A stretch of DNA of 64,000 nt, from NCBI GenBank assembly GCA_964036045.1, contig OZ038379.1:122831706-122895705 (forward strand), given 5' to 3'. Position 1 is the first letter of the stretch, and every line of letters begins with the position of its first letter. This DNA comes from Eutreptiella sp. 'Long Island Sound 2002' (taxonomy: Eukaryota; Euglenozoa; Euglenophyceae; Eutreptiales; Eutreptiaceae). Position numbers and translations under genes: made by a program. This document shows positions 43,741 through 55,219 of this stretch, piece by piece. The notes under the pieces were generated by a model. The model saw only the letters and a program-made list of their open reading frames with translations. It had not been told where the DNA came from and made no database searches.

Positions 43741-46700
43741 ACACAGACGCCCCTCACAATGGTGGAAGGCACCCCCCCCGGGGACGCCCTTCCGCCACCC
43801 CCACAGCGAGCAACGCTGGCCCGCAAGGGCGCACGCTGTGGGGCTGGTGCTGGGTCCCGACGCCCGCACCGACCGCACCCGGAACACACGGGTCGCGGAA
43901 CCCTGGCTGCCCGTTCCAGAGGACGGGCGGCCGGGAGAGGGACAGCGCCTGACAACAGAGGCCCCTCACAACGGTGGCAGGCCAGCACCCCCGGGGACGG
44001 CTCCCCCACCAAGCCCGCGGCACGAAGCCCCCACAGGGCATGCAAGCCAAGGGGACAGTGTTGGTCCCCGACACCCACACACCCGCGCCCACAGCACGTG
44101 GGTGGCGGACCCCAACAGCCCGCCCAGTGGGCGGGCAGTCGGGGGAGGGACAGCGCCTGACCTCAGACGCCCCTCACAATGGTGGAAGGCACCCCCCCCT
44201 GGGGACTCCCTTCCGCCACCCCCACAGCGAGTAACGCCGGCCCGCAAGGGCGCACGCTGTGGGGCCGGTGCTGGGTCCCCAGCCCCGCACCGACCGCACC
44301 CGGCACACACGGGTCGCGGAACCCTGGCTGCCCGCTCCAGAGGACGGGCGGCCGGGGGAGGGACAGCGGATGACACCAGACGCCCCTCACAATGGTGGAA
44401 GGAACCCCCCCCGGGGAACCCTTTCCGCCACCCCCACAGCGAGCAACGCCGGCCCGCAAGGGCGCACGCTGTGGGGCCCGTGCTGGGTCCCCACGCCCGC
44501 ACCAACCGCAACCGGGACACACGGGTCGCAGAACCCCGGCCGCCCGCCCCAGAGCGTGGGCGGCTGGGAGAGGGACAGCGCCTGACACCAGACGCCCCTC
44601 ACAACGGTGGCAGGCCACCCCCCCCGGGGACAGCCCCCCACCACCCCCGCGGCACGCAGCCCCCACAGGGCATGCAGCCCAAGGGGACAGTGTTGGGCCC
44701 CCACACCCACAGGCCCGCGAGCAGCATGTGGGTGGCGGACCCCAACAGCCCGCCCAGTGGGCGGGCAGTCGGGGGAGGGGGAGCGCCTGACCTCAGACGC
44801 CCCTCACAACGATGGAAGGCACCCTCCCCGGGGATGCCCTTTCCGCCACCCCCACAGCGAGCAACGCCGGCCCGCAAGGGCGCACCCTGTGGAACCGCTG
44901 CTGGGTCACCACGCCCGCACTGACCGCACCCGGGGCACACGGGTCGCGGAACCCCGGCTGCCCGCCCCAGAGGACGGGCGGCCGGGGGAGGGACAGCGCC
45001 TGACACCAGACGCCCCTCACAACGGTGGCAGGCCACCCCCCCCGGGGACGGCCCCCCCCCACCCCCGCGGCACGCAGCCCCCACAGGGCATGCAGGCCAA
45101 GGGAAAAAGGTTGGGCCCCCACACCCACACGCCCGCGCCCACAGCATGTGGGTGGCGGACCCCAACAGCCCGCCCAGTGGGCGGGCAGTCGGGGGAGGGG
45201 GAGCGCCTGACCACAGACGCCCCTCACAACGGTGGAAGGCAGCCCCCCCGGGAACGCCCTTCCGCCACCCCAACAGCGAGCAACGCCGGTCCGCAAGGGC
45301 GCACCCTGTGGGGCCGGTGCTGGGTCCCCACGCCCGTACTGACCGCACCCGGGGCACACGGGTCGCAGAGCCCCGGCTGCCCGCTCCAGAGGACGGACGG
45401 CCGGGAGAGGGACAGCGCCTGACACCAGACACCCCTCACAACGGTGGCAGGCCACCCCCCCCGGGGACAGCCCCCCACCACACCCACGGCACGCAGCCCC
45501 CACAGGGCATGCAGTCCAAGGGGACAGTGTTGGGCCCCCACACCCACACACCCGCGCCCACAGCACGTGGGTGGCAGACCCCAACAGCCCGCCCAGTGAG
45601 CAGGCAGTCCGGGGAGGGGGAGCGCTTGACCTCAGACGCCCCTCACAACGGTGGAAGGCACCCCCCCCGGGGACGCCCTTCCGCCACCCCCACAGCGAGC
45701 AGGGCCGGCCCGCAAAGGCGCACGCTGTGGAACCGCTGCTGGGTCACCACGCCCGCACCGACCGCACCCGGCAAACACGGGTCGCGGTAAACCGGCTGCC
45801 CCCCCCAGACGACGGGCGGTCGGGGGAGGGACAGCGCCTGACACCAGACGCCCCTCACAACGGTGGCAGGCCACCCCCCCCCACGGGGACGGCCCCCCAC
45901 CACCCCCGCGGCACGCAGCCCCCACAGGGCGTGCAGGCCAAGGGGACAGTGTTGGGCCCCCGCACCCACACGCCCGCGCCCACAGCATGTGGGTGACGGA
46001 CCCCAACAGCCCGCCCAGTGGCTGGGCAGTCGGGGGAGGGGGGGCGCCCGACCTCAGACGCCCCTCACAAAGGTGGAAGGCACCCCCCTCGGGGACGCCC
46101 TTCCGCCACCCCCACAGCGAGCAACACCGGCCCGCAAGGGCGCACGCTGTGGAACCGGTGCTGGGTCCTCACGCCCGCACCGACCGCACCCGGAACACAC
46201 GGGTCGCGGTACCCCGGCTGCCCGCTCCAGAGGACGGACGGCCGAGGGAGGGACAGCGCCTGCCACCAGACGCCCCTCACAACAGTGGCAGGCAACACCC
46301 ACCGGGGACGGCCCCCCACCACCCCCACGGCACGCAGCCCCAACAGGGCATGCAGGCCGAGGGGACAGTGTTGGGCCCCCACAGGCACACACCCGCGCAC
46401 ACAGCACGTGGGTAGCGGACCCCAACAGCCCGCCCAGTAGGCGGGCAGTCGGGGGAGGGGGGGCGCCTGACCTCAGACGCCCCTCGCAACGGTGGAAGGC
46501 ACCCTCCCCGGGGACGCCCTTCCGCCACCCCCACAGCCACCAATGCCGGCCCGCAAGGGCGCACCCTGTGGGGCCGGTGCTGGGTCCCCACGCCCGCACC
46601 GACCGCACCCGGGACACACGGGTCTCGGGACCCCGGCCGCCCGCCCCAGAGGACGGGCGGCAGGGGGAGGGACAGCGCCTGACACCAGAGGCCCCTCGCA

Positions 46701-47204
46701 ACGGTGGCAGGCCACCCCCCCGGGGACAGCCCCCCGCCACCCCCGCGGCACGCAGCCCCCACAGGGCATGCAGGCCAAAGGGGCAGTGATGGGCCACCAC
46801 ACCCACACGCCCGCGCCCACAGCATGTGGGTGACGGACCCCAACAGCCCGCCCAGTGGGTGGGCAGTCAGGGGAGGGGGGGCTCCCGACCTCAGACGCCC
46901 CTCACAACGGTGGAAGGCAGCCCCCCCGGGTACGCCCTTCCGCCACCCCCACAGCTAGCAACACCGGCCCGCAAGGGCGCACGCTGTGGAACCGGTGCTG
47001 GGTCCCCGCGTCCGCACCGACCGCACCCGGAACACACGGGTCGCGGTACCCCGGCTGCCCGCCCCAGAGGACGGGCGGTCGGGGGAGGGACAGCGCCTCA
47101 CACCAGACGCCCCTCACAACAGTGGCAGGACACCCCCCCCCGGGGACGGCCCCCCACCACCCCTGCGGCACGCAGCTCCCACAGGGCGTGCAGGCCAAGC
47201 CAGG
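43741..47204 (-). repeat. Right satellite array, inverted relative to the left
   Basis: Same A/B subunits as 26,456-31,796, here as reverse complement: GACGCCCCTCACAAYGGTGG recurs every ~210 bp, and AACAGCCCGCCCAGTGGGCG marks type B. Subunits are more diverged in the distal part, for example GGAACCG versions near 44,890, 45,730 and 46,150. The long open frames are repeat artefacts. Confidence 0.93.
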
Positions 47205-48047
47205 TAGGGAGGAACCGGGACCGGACCGCCCCCCCCTGAGCACGCCAGACGGAGCAAGGGACCGGGGCAGGACACGCGGGGGGGCACGGATCACGTGGAA
47301 CGGCCCTGCCAGCGCCCTGTGCCGGGACCGCGCGAGGTGCGCACGCCACACCACCCAGGGAGGGGGGGGAGAGGACGCCGCGGGAGCGCGAGCGCACACA
47401 CACGCAAAGGGCACGCGGGTACTACCAGGAGGGCAACCAGACCGAGCTCGCGGAACGCACAGACCGCGTGGAATGGCTTACCAGCGAGCGAGGGTAAGGG
47501 ACACCCGGACAGGACGGCCCGCCACACGCAGCGCGGGACACGCGGGGCAGGAAGGGGGAAACGGGAGAGACACGACACCAGGTACCGGCCCGAGCCCCCC
47601 AAACCGGCCGCGAGCGCCGCGCACACACGGACGGGGCACTGCACCCGCCAAGGCAGTAGTGGCGCACTGCGCCACGCCCCAACCCCTAGGCAAGGCAGCC
47701 TCCGCGCCAGCCCAAGGGGGTCCCACTGGCAACAAGCCAGTAGCACGGGCCCGGCGGCGCCGGCGCCCCGGGCGACCACGCATTAGGGGGGCGACGCGGT
47801 GGGTAAGCGCCCGCAGCCACGGCTGCGAGTTGATGCACTGACCGGGGAGTGGCGAAACGGGGAAGCTGGGGAGGGACGGGGCTCCGAGCCCTGTGAACCC
47901 GGGGGACTCCGCCACCAGGCAGGAGGTGCGTCTTGGAGGGCCCCCCACTAGGACCCGGTGGGGAGGATATCACCTGGCCCGACCAGGTGGCCCCCCGGGG
48001 CCGAAAGGCGTCTAGTATCCGCAAAATCAAACCTCAAACCTCAAACC
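47205..48047 (-). repeat. Right inverted arm (unique part)
   Basis: Reverse complement of 25,597-26,455 at high similarity, ending in CCTCAAA repeats that mirror the TTTGAGG repeats of the left arm. It lies directly outside the satellite and directly before the second 505-bp repeat. Confidence 0.9.
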
Positions 48048-48051
48048 TCAC

Positions 48052-48556
48052 ACCGCGTGCACAGCGCGCGGCCTACTGTCAAATCCCTTTGATGCATCGT
48101 GTGCACGCATGCAGGGAAGGGAGGCGAGATCAATACCACTGTAACCACACTGACTCAACCAGAAGGTGAGCTCCTCCTGGGCTTACCTACCTTACTCACC
48201 ATGCATTGTGTGAATGCCGAAGTGAAGCGAACGCAAAACAAACCTAAGCGTTTAAACAACCCTATTGAGAGTTATAAACAGCCCTAAGCGTTTAATTGCA
48301 TCGTGTGGCTTGCACGATTCTTCCTGTTGTGCCTGTTTTGTCCTCTGTGAAGAGGAGAACAGGGAATGGCGAATCAGAGACGACGGCACAACGCAAAACA
48401 AGCCTAAGCGTCTAAGACAACCCTACTTTAACGCACAAACGACGCAAACACGTGCACACACTTCTCCTTTGGACCTGTGAAGAGAAGGGAAGGCCGGTGC
48501 ATGCACAAGGAAGCGTGGCAACGTGTGTATGTCTGAATCCGGCAAATGCATCGCGA
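48052..48556 (+). repeat. 505-bp direct repeat, copy 2
   Basis: Second copy of 43,187-43,691, starting four bases after the right arm ends. The shared boundary suggests the rearrangement that placed the satellite arm here used, or created, this repeat. Confidence 0.9.
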
Positions 48557-48729
48557 GCACTTCGTCTTCTCTAACCCTACGTGCGCACTACGTGCACCAT
48601 TCGTCGAGCATACCTTGCAACCTTGTTTTTACCTGTGCAGGGGGAATGCAGGAGTCGCCCAACCCCCCGGAGACACGACGGAGACAACCCTAACGTTTTA
48701 ACCAAACAACCACGGTGTGCGGGCAGGCC

Positions 48730-50110
48730 TGCTTGTTGTGTTATGCTTCCTCCCGCGTTGATGGCCTACAGAGCTTGCTCGTGCATGCTTGCGTGTGTGG
48801 GCATACCACTTGCTCTTTTTGTGCCCTCGGGCTTGTGGTTTGTGTGTTTGGTGGCGGTGGCGTCCTCTCTGGTGGCGTGTGGCTCCCGTCCCTCGGTTTC
48901 GCGGGGGTGGGCGCCCTTCATACCATCGCTTCTTCCCGTTAGGTATTCCCTCATACCACTCATGTTCCGTTCCTCGGTGTTGGCGGCTTCTTGTTCTTCG
49001 CGTGTTCTTCGGCGGCGTCCACATTCTCTCCAGCGTTGGCGGCTTCCTCCCGCGTTGATTGCCTATCGAGAGAGGGTGGGGGGTGGTTTTCATGGCATTT
49101 CCTCGGTCGGCGTTGTGTACTTCTAGGTCATAGTCCGTCCTTGGTCCTTCTATCCCTTTGGCGATTGCTGCGGCGGGTTTGGGCTCGTGCTCCTTTGCCA
49201 TACCTTGTTTGTGTTTGCTTGCGCGCGTGGGCATACCACTCTTGCTCTTTTTGTGCCCTCGGGTCTGCGGTTTGTGTGTTTGGTGGCGGTGGTGTGCTCT
49301 CCGGCGGCGTGTGGCTCCCCTCCCTCAGTTTCGCGGGGGTTCCCTTCATACCATCACTTCTTTCCGCGTGGGCTGCCCACTAGGTATGCCCTCATACCAT
49401 CCTTTTTTCAGTTCAGCGGTGTTGGTGGCCTCTTGTTCTTCGTGTGTTCCTTGGCGGTGTCCACATTTTCTTCGGCGGTGGCGGCATATAGGGTGTGCAT
49501 GTTCGGGAAAGGAGAAAGGGTGGCGGTTTCTTTGGTTTGCTGGGCGTGTTGGCGTTGCATGTGTCTCCACCCGCGGTGGCCCTTGTTGTGTACATCCATA
49601 CCTTTTGTTGTTTGCTGCTGCATATATGTGCGCGGGCATACCTCTTGCTCTTCTTGTGCCCCTGGGTGCTTGTGGTACGTGTGTTTTGTGGCGGTGCTGC
49701 GCCCTCTGGTGGCATGTGGTCCCCTCATTTTGGTTACATACGGGTGTCCCTCATACCATGCTTCTTTCCTCGGTGCGAACGGCCTAGAGTGTGGAGAGCA
49801 GAGAATGTGTACGTGAGTGGTTGGGCGGCGGTGTGGTGCTGGTGGCGGTGGTTTGTTCGATGGTGGGTACGTCTCCTTGTTTATACCTTGTCGTGCATGC
49901 GGCGGCTCCGACGGCGTCTGCGTGCATGGACATACCTCATGGCTTGGCGTCCGCGGGCACTTTTGCATGTGTTTCATGGTGTGGTGTGCCTTTCTTTTTT
50001 TTTCGTGTGGCGCTTTGCGCTTGGGTGGTCTTTTCCCCTTGTCACTCTCACACACCTTGCTTGTCCCATGGCTTCCTCGTCATATGCGTGCCGGGGATAG
50101 TAGCGGGTGT
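48730..50110 (+). repeat. G/T-rich tandem repeat, ~420-bp units
   Basis: Landmark GGGCATACCACTTGCTC and its variants occur near 48,800, 49,228 and 49,635, and CCTCATACCA near 48,950, 49,391 and 49,752, giving units of roughly 410-440 bp. The motif CATACC recurs several times in each. The units are diverged and a weaker fourth copy trails off to about 50,100. Open frames (up to 215 codons) show no domain. Confidence 0.75.
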
Positions 50111-50887
50111 GCTCTTTTGTTGGTGGTGGCGTGGCGGTTGTGCCCTTTCCCTCGTGCGTTGACCTCGGCGCCCTTTCGTGATGTGGCTGCGTGGCGTATC
50201 GTGTAACATACTTGGTTCGGCGGCCGGCGTGTTCTCGTCGCGTCTACCCTATGTTGTCTTGTTGTTATGCTTTGCTTGTTGGCAATGGGGCGAGCACAAG
50301 TCCCCTACTCCTATTGCATGCACTTTGCTAAGTGATTTGGGGCACGCAACGTTCCGCTTTCCCGTCTTGGCGGCTCTTTTGTGCTACAAAAAGGGAGGTT
50401 GGCGTGTAAGAGCGGTTGTCATGGTTGCCCCGCATTGCATCGCAGAACAGGACCGTTAGCCCCCCATGACAACCACTCCCTGGCCGAAGGCCATCGTTTT
50501 TGCCCTTATCTCGCCTCTAATCATCTTCTTTGTTGATGGAGCGCGCACAATTCCCTAGCGCCTAGGACACGCATTTTGCTAGGTGTTTTGGGGCAAGCAA
50601 TGCTCAAAATCGTCGCCGTCGCGACTCTGTTGTTCTTCTTTTTCTGTGAGTGTCCTAAATTTTTTGACCTCGCCAAACAGCGGCGTACAATTTTTTTTGG
50701 GGGTTTCTGAGGTCTGAAAAATCGATTTTGCGCTTTATTCTTTCTGGTTGTGCGTCTTTTTCTTGGTTTTTAATTTTCCTCTGCTGCGAGCGCGCCACTT
50801 TGAGGACGTGCTCGACGTGATGGGGAGCACCTGCGCGTCGAGCTTGATGTACTCTGTCGAAAGTGGATCGTCTTCGTGCGTCCCAAA
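50111..50887. other. No recognised gene
   Basis: T-rich unique-looking DNA with two related phrases, GCTAAGTGATTTGGGGCACGCAA at about 50,327 (first 20 bases GCTAAGTGATTTGGGGCACG) and GCTAGGTGTTTTGGGGCAAG at about 50,569, indicating an old ~240-bp duplication. Nothing coding is seen. Confidence 0.45.
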
Positions 50888-51557
50888 TCAGTAGGGTGGC
50901 TTCATTCCGAACGTGCCTAGGTGTCGGAGTTGTTCCATGGTCTCGACTTCATGGTTGTATTGTTCCAGATTATATGGCTGCCACAGGGATTCTGGTTTTG
51001 GCACAATATCGCAACTGGGCGGTGGCGTCGACCAACTCTGTGTGGCGTACGCATAGTCCTTGTCGTCAGACCAGGCATCGGGTAGATCTCCATAGTCTTC
51101 ATCGTTGTCATTGTCGAAGTAGGGGTTGGACTGGTTCCTTCGAGTGGTAGCTTGCGTTCTCGGGGCGTTCCACAGCCTGGATTGGTCGACCCAGTCGTTG
51201 GGGGCAGTGTCGTGGTTGTTGTTGCAGCTGGATGTATCCGGTTGTCCTTTCCACAACGGTTTGTTCCTGGATGGCCTCGATGTCCAGGTGTTGAGCCTCG
51301 ATGTCCAAGAACTGTCGACCCATTTGGGCAGTGAACAGAGGGAGGGGATCAGTCGTCGTACCCCGTATGGCAAGCGAGATCCTCATCAGAATCGAACCAT
51401 TCCTCATGAACCCATTCATTGGAAGAATTGGAGTGCGTATCAGACTCTTCGAGGCTCGAGCACCGTCCTCGATAGTATTCAGCAGGAAAAAGTCACTGCC
51501 ATGTCTTTCTTGGAGGGCCTGATCCAGGCCAAGCCCACCTTAAAACCCTTTTGTTGA
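50888..51557 (-). pseudogene. Degenerate acidic coding sequence, unassigned
   Basis: Three minus-strand frames each hold plausible protein pieces. One, near 51,360-51,470, contains EEWFDSDEDLACHTGYDD. Another runs through LDIEAQHLDIEAIQEQTVVE. The third ends in NPYFDNDNDEDYGDLPDAWS and EQLRHLGTFGMKPPY. Acid-rich linkers of this kind occur in Gag or Pol proteins of LTR elements, but no catalytic motif is present. I regard it as a broken element fragment of unknown type. Confidence 0.3.
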
Positions 51558-52230
51558 TGCTAAGACTAACTTAAGTATTTTTGTCACTCTTTTGGAGCTT
51601 TTAGTAAACTTTCTCAAAGTGGCTAGGGTTATAACCCTAGCCCCCCCATGAAGTTCACACCTACCACTCAACTGAGCGGAGCTATCTTCCTTCATGGAGG
51701 ATATACCGAAATAAAATAGGCATTTTATGCTTTAGGCCTTGGAGGTTAAGCCTAGTGGTCTCCCACTCCAAGACCCCTATACTCAATTGTTTCTACCACT
51801 TATTGTGGTTCTACTTTGTAACTGTTTCTGAATTCAGTTGCTTGGCCAAGTCATAATCTGTGTCTGGCCTAACTCCTTTGCCCCATATTCCTAACCAACA
51901 CCATTTCATCCAAAAGAGTGCACATGAAGTGCTTGATGCTAACTTGGAGCCTACAGTCAGGCCAACTTTCACATAAAATCTTTTGTACTATCCATTTGTG
52001 ATTGAATCTTTGTATTTAAACCCGCTTTGTCTATCTGCAGCCCTTCTGTGTTACACTGGATTTCAAACTATTCATTGATTCGATCCACATCCTGTTCTTG
52101 CTCTACTTGCTCCTTTGGTTTTGGGATTTCACCATCAAAAACCTGCAGGATTTCATCAAAATCTATAGGGCACTAATCAAGGACATCTTTCCGGTAGCAG
52201 AGGCAAACCCTGAGAATCCTTCGAACCGAC
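51558..52230. other. Lower-GC DNA; 22-bp perfect palindrome
   Basis: Contains a perfect 22-bp palindrome at 51,621-51,642 with half-site GGCTAGGGTTA, adjacent to a C-run. The remainder is A/T-richer than its surroundings, with no open frame of note. It gives way near 52,230 to the C-rich LINE element II. It could be an LTR-type remnant but I cannot define ends. Confidence 0.4.
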
Positions 52231-52599
52231 TCTGAGCAGAAGCACAAGAAAAGCACACTGAAAAGCACTGAAAACCGCGTCACGGGGGACCACCAAGGGT
52301 TCAAGATCCACGTCAAGTGGGGCCAGCCACCCCCAACGACAAGAAGGTGGGGCGCACCATCGAACTCTGGCGAGACCGAAACGGTCGTGAGATGGTCCCC
52401 ATGCAGCTGTGCACCCCCGACACGGAGCACCTCACGGGCACTGAGTAGACGGGTGAAGTCCACAATGCATGGCCCCTACCCCAACCCCAGAAGCGGAACC
52501 GCAAGGCGCCCGCAGCTCAGGGAGTCATCGACCTCCTCGACGCCTGACGGGGCCCGGGCCGGACGCGACCCACCGCCACAACTACCGGTCCCAAGCAAC

Positions 52600-53519
52600 T
52601 GGCGCCTACGGAAGCCCACGCCCGCATCAACATCCTCAATGAACGCGCGGTCACCTACGACCCCACCAAGCCCGCTACATTGCAAACCATGCCCGGGCCG
52701 CATCCCCAAGGCGCAGACCTCCTTGGGTTCCTGGAGCAAGCCCTCCGCAGAGCCAAAAAGCCCGAACCGGCACCGATCCTGGACCTGGAGGGGAACAGGT
52801 ATCACGCCCACTGGCAACTGGGGTTGCCCCTCTACCACAAAACGTCGGTCACGGTACATGCCCACCCCGACCTCAGAGTGGATGGTCGCCTCGGGGCGTA
52901 CGAGTGCATGGGACGCGGATGGCAGCTACACCTGCTACTCAAGCACATCCCATTCGGGGAAGAGACCAAGTACTTCCTGGGGGCCCTGAGCCTGGCGTAC
53001 TGCCCCCTCCCCCTCCTGTCACCCACTATCGTCATAGGCGACCTAAACGCCGCCCCCACCGACGACGACCGCACCGGCCCGCCCACAGCCACCGAAATAG
53101 ATCTCCCGGACGCCATGCACCAACTGGGCCTCACCGACCTCACAGCAGGACTCACCGGCACACCCTCCAATTACCCCCACCAAGCCGGCACCCACCCCTT
53201 CCGCATCGACACATGCTACGGAGACCCAACCACGGTGCGCGTCCACGAGGCAACCTACGGGGACCTCCCGCCCGCGGGCACGGGCCACCGGTCCTTCTAC
53301 ATCAACCCCATAATCACTGACCTACCTCCACCCGCGGCCACCCTGCCAGACGACACCCTCCCAGCCACAATGCGGTTCCCGGCCGAGGACGACCACGGCG
53401 CCTGGCACAGGTATAACAGGGCCCTACACGCCATCCTGCGCCCCCCTGATGCGCCAACACTCACCACCGCCAGGCGCCGGGCGGCACAAGCATGCGGCAT
53501 GGCCGCGACACCAGCCACA
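52600..53519 (+). pseudogene. Element II: AP-type endonuclease
   Basis: Frame open from ARINILNERAVTYDP through QGADLLGFLEQAL to the motif region. TIVIGDLNAAPTDDDR is the Gly-Asp-x-Asn metal/DNA site, PFRIDTCYGDP is the Arg-x-Asp segment, and GTGHRSFYINPII takes the place of the usual Ser-Asp-His end, with Gly-His in place of Asp-His. That last change may reduce or abolish activity. The product continues as a linker to AQACGMAAT, after which plus-strand coding sense is lost at the inverted piece. Confidence 0.8.
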
Positions 53520-53820
53520 CAGGACCCCCCTCGGCGGCGCGCACCGCGTGGATGGTACGGCGCCCGGTGTCCTCCAGGACGCGGCTGACCCACCGCAGGG
53601 ACTTGTACGGCATGTCGTTTCTGCCGTATTTTTCGCGTTCCTGGGCTGCGGCCGCTATGCGGTGGGCGTGCCATTCCTTGAGCTGGTGGCGGCAAGTGGT
53701 GAGGAGTTCCTGGAGGTGGGCGTCTCGGTCTCGTGCCTGCGGTGTGCTTGGGCGCAGCAGGTTGGCGAGCTCCTCTTTCGTGGTCCAGATGTCATGGACG
53801 AGGTGTTGGAGGGTGAGGTC
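53520..53820 (-). pseudogene. Element II: inverted linker segment between endonuclease and reverse transcriptase
   Basis: Read on the minus strand, this ~300 bp is a clean open frame of about 100 codons with ordinary protein composition. It contains LTLQHLVHDIWTTKEELANL, CRHQLKEWHAHRIAAAAQER and MPYKSLRWVSRVLEDTGRR. Such a helical, Arg/Glu-rich linker is what normally lies between endonuclease and reverse transcriptase in LINEs. The endonuclease frame ends just before it and the reverse transcriptase frame begins just after it, both on the plus strand. The simplest reading is an internal inversion; an assembly error is possible. Borders are accurate to perhaps 20 bp. Confidence 0.7.
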
Positions 53821-55219
53821 CGGTGGTGCTCTGCCTCAACAACGACCCCGACGCCTTCCTCCAGGCAGTCCTGGACAGCTTCCAGGCACAACACGGGGAT
53901 GCCCTCCCCGAGCTCGACCCCCATACCAGAAGCACCATCCGCGAACTTGTGCCCAAGGTCTTCAACCGGGAACAGAGGCGCGCCATCGACCACGACCCCT
54001 TCAGCATCTCAGAACTGCAACGCGCCCTAGACCGCCTAAAAAAGGGGGTCGTACCCGGCGTCAACGGACTCCCGGCCGAAGCGTACGAACGCCTCACCCT
54101 GCCCGTCAGGCGCCGCCTGGCAGCCCGCCTGTAGGACATCATCACGGGCACCACACCCTCCCCCCCTGAGTGGGCCAACCTGGTCCACCCCTCTACAAGA
54201 AGGGGGACTGGGCGCACCCTGGAGACTGGCGGCCCATAGTCTGCGCCACCACCGAAGTCAAGCTGGTGTGGACGCTCATCCTGGGCCGCATTGCGCTGGC
54301 GGTCTTCGCCCACTTGCCCGCTAGCATGTGGGGAGCCATGGCCGGCAGGTCCCCCCACGGGGCCATCTTCCTGCAGGACACCGCGCTGCACATGAACCCC
54401 TACGAGATGATTGTCGCCTCCCTAGACGTCCAAGGCGCATTCCCCCACTCCCCGCACCGGCTCCTCACGGAGGCACGGGATGCCATGGGCCTCCCATTCC
54501 TATCCTTCATGACCTGGTACATCCAGACCCGGCTCTACGCCGTCTTCACAGCCGCAGGCCTCACCCCCTGGACCGGCACAGACAGCGAGGTCCCCAGGGT
54601 TGGCGCCGAGGGCCCCTTCCTCTACCTCCTCGTCACACTCCCGCTGGCATTTGAGCTAGCACGGGTCTGACCGGGATACGCTGCATACCCGGTATGGTCC
54701 CCCCTCATCAAGTTCGCGGACGACAACCTCCTGACTACGGCCACCCGCTACAGCGACCCTGAGAATGCAGGGCTACGAACAACCACCGACCAGCTGTCTG
54801 CCATTCTCCAGCTCACCACAACCTACCTGGACGCCCACCAACTCCTGGTGCACCCCCGCAAATCGGTCGGGCTAGCCGACATCGGGACCCCCGCCCCCCA
54901 CATCCGGAAAGGCGAACCCCTACACCCCGAGGACAACACAATCGACCTTGGAGTCACACAGGCCACGCGGCACCACCACATCACACTCCCAAGCAAGCTG
55001 GAAGGGCGCCTCGCCCGGCTACCCCAACTTGCAAGGGGAGACCTCCTGTCTACGCAGGGCCTGGCATACCTCATGGAAGCGGTGCTCAACGCAGCCATCG
55101 GGTACCAAGCCCTGCACCTCCCGCAGCCCCGGGACGCCCTACGCCACGCCCGACAGCAAGTGACAAAGGCATGGCGCAACACGGAGGCTGACCCACGTCT
55201 TTCCCCAAGGAGGCCATGA
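53821..55219 (+). pseudogene. Element II: reverse transcriptase
   Basis: Begins with DPDAFLQAVLDSF and ALDRLKKGVVPGVNGLPAEA, the LINE entry motif (Asn replaces the usual Asp). After an in-frame TAG at 54,132-54,134 and a frameshift near 54,180 it continues with LYKKGDWAHPGDWRPIV. Then come IVASLDVQGAFPHSP (first catalytic Asp), SEVPRVGAEGPFLYLL in place of the Gly-x-x-Gln-Gly-x-x-x-Ser-Pro motif, a TGA at 54,668-54,670 and IKFADDNLLTTATRY (the Asp-Asp pair, about 54,705-54,740). The rest, to 55,219, is thumb-like helical sequence. At least two stops and one shift make it inactive as it stands. Confidence 0.88.

Noticed and set aside
48020-48051. CCTCAAA repeats as an interstitial telomere
   Set aside because: Only about three copies, and the unit does not match any telomere repeat I know; the mirrored copy in the other arm shows it is part of the inverted structure.
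43187-48556. 505-bp direct repeats as LTRs of a retrotransposon
   Set aside because: Ends are not TG...CA, no primer site or polypurine tract adjoins them, and the interior is satellite plus inverted arm with no coding domains.
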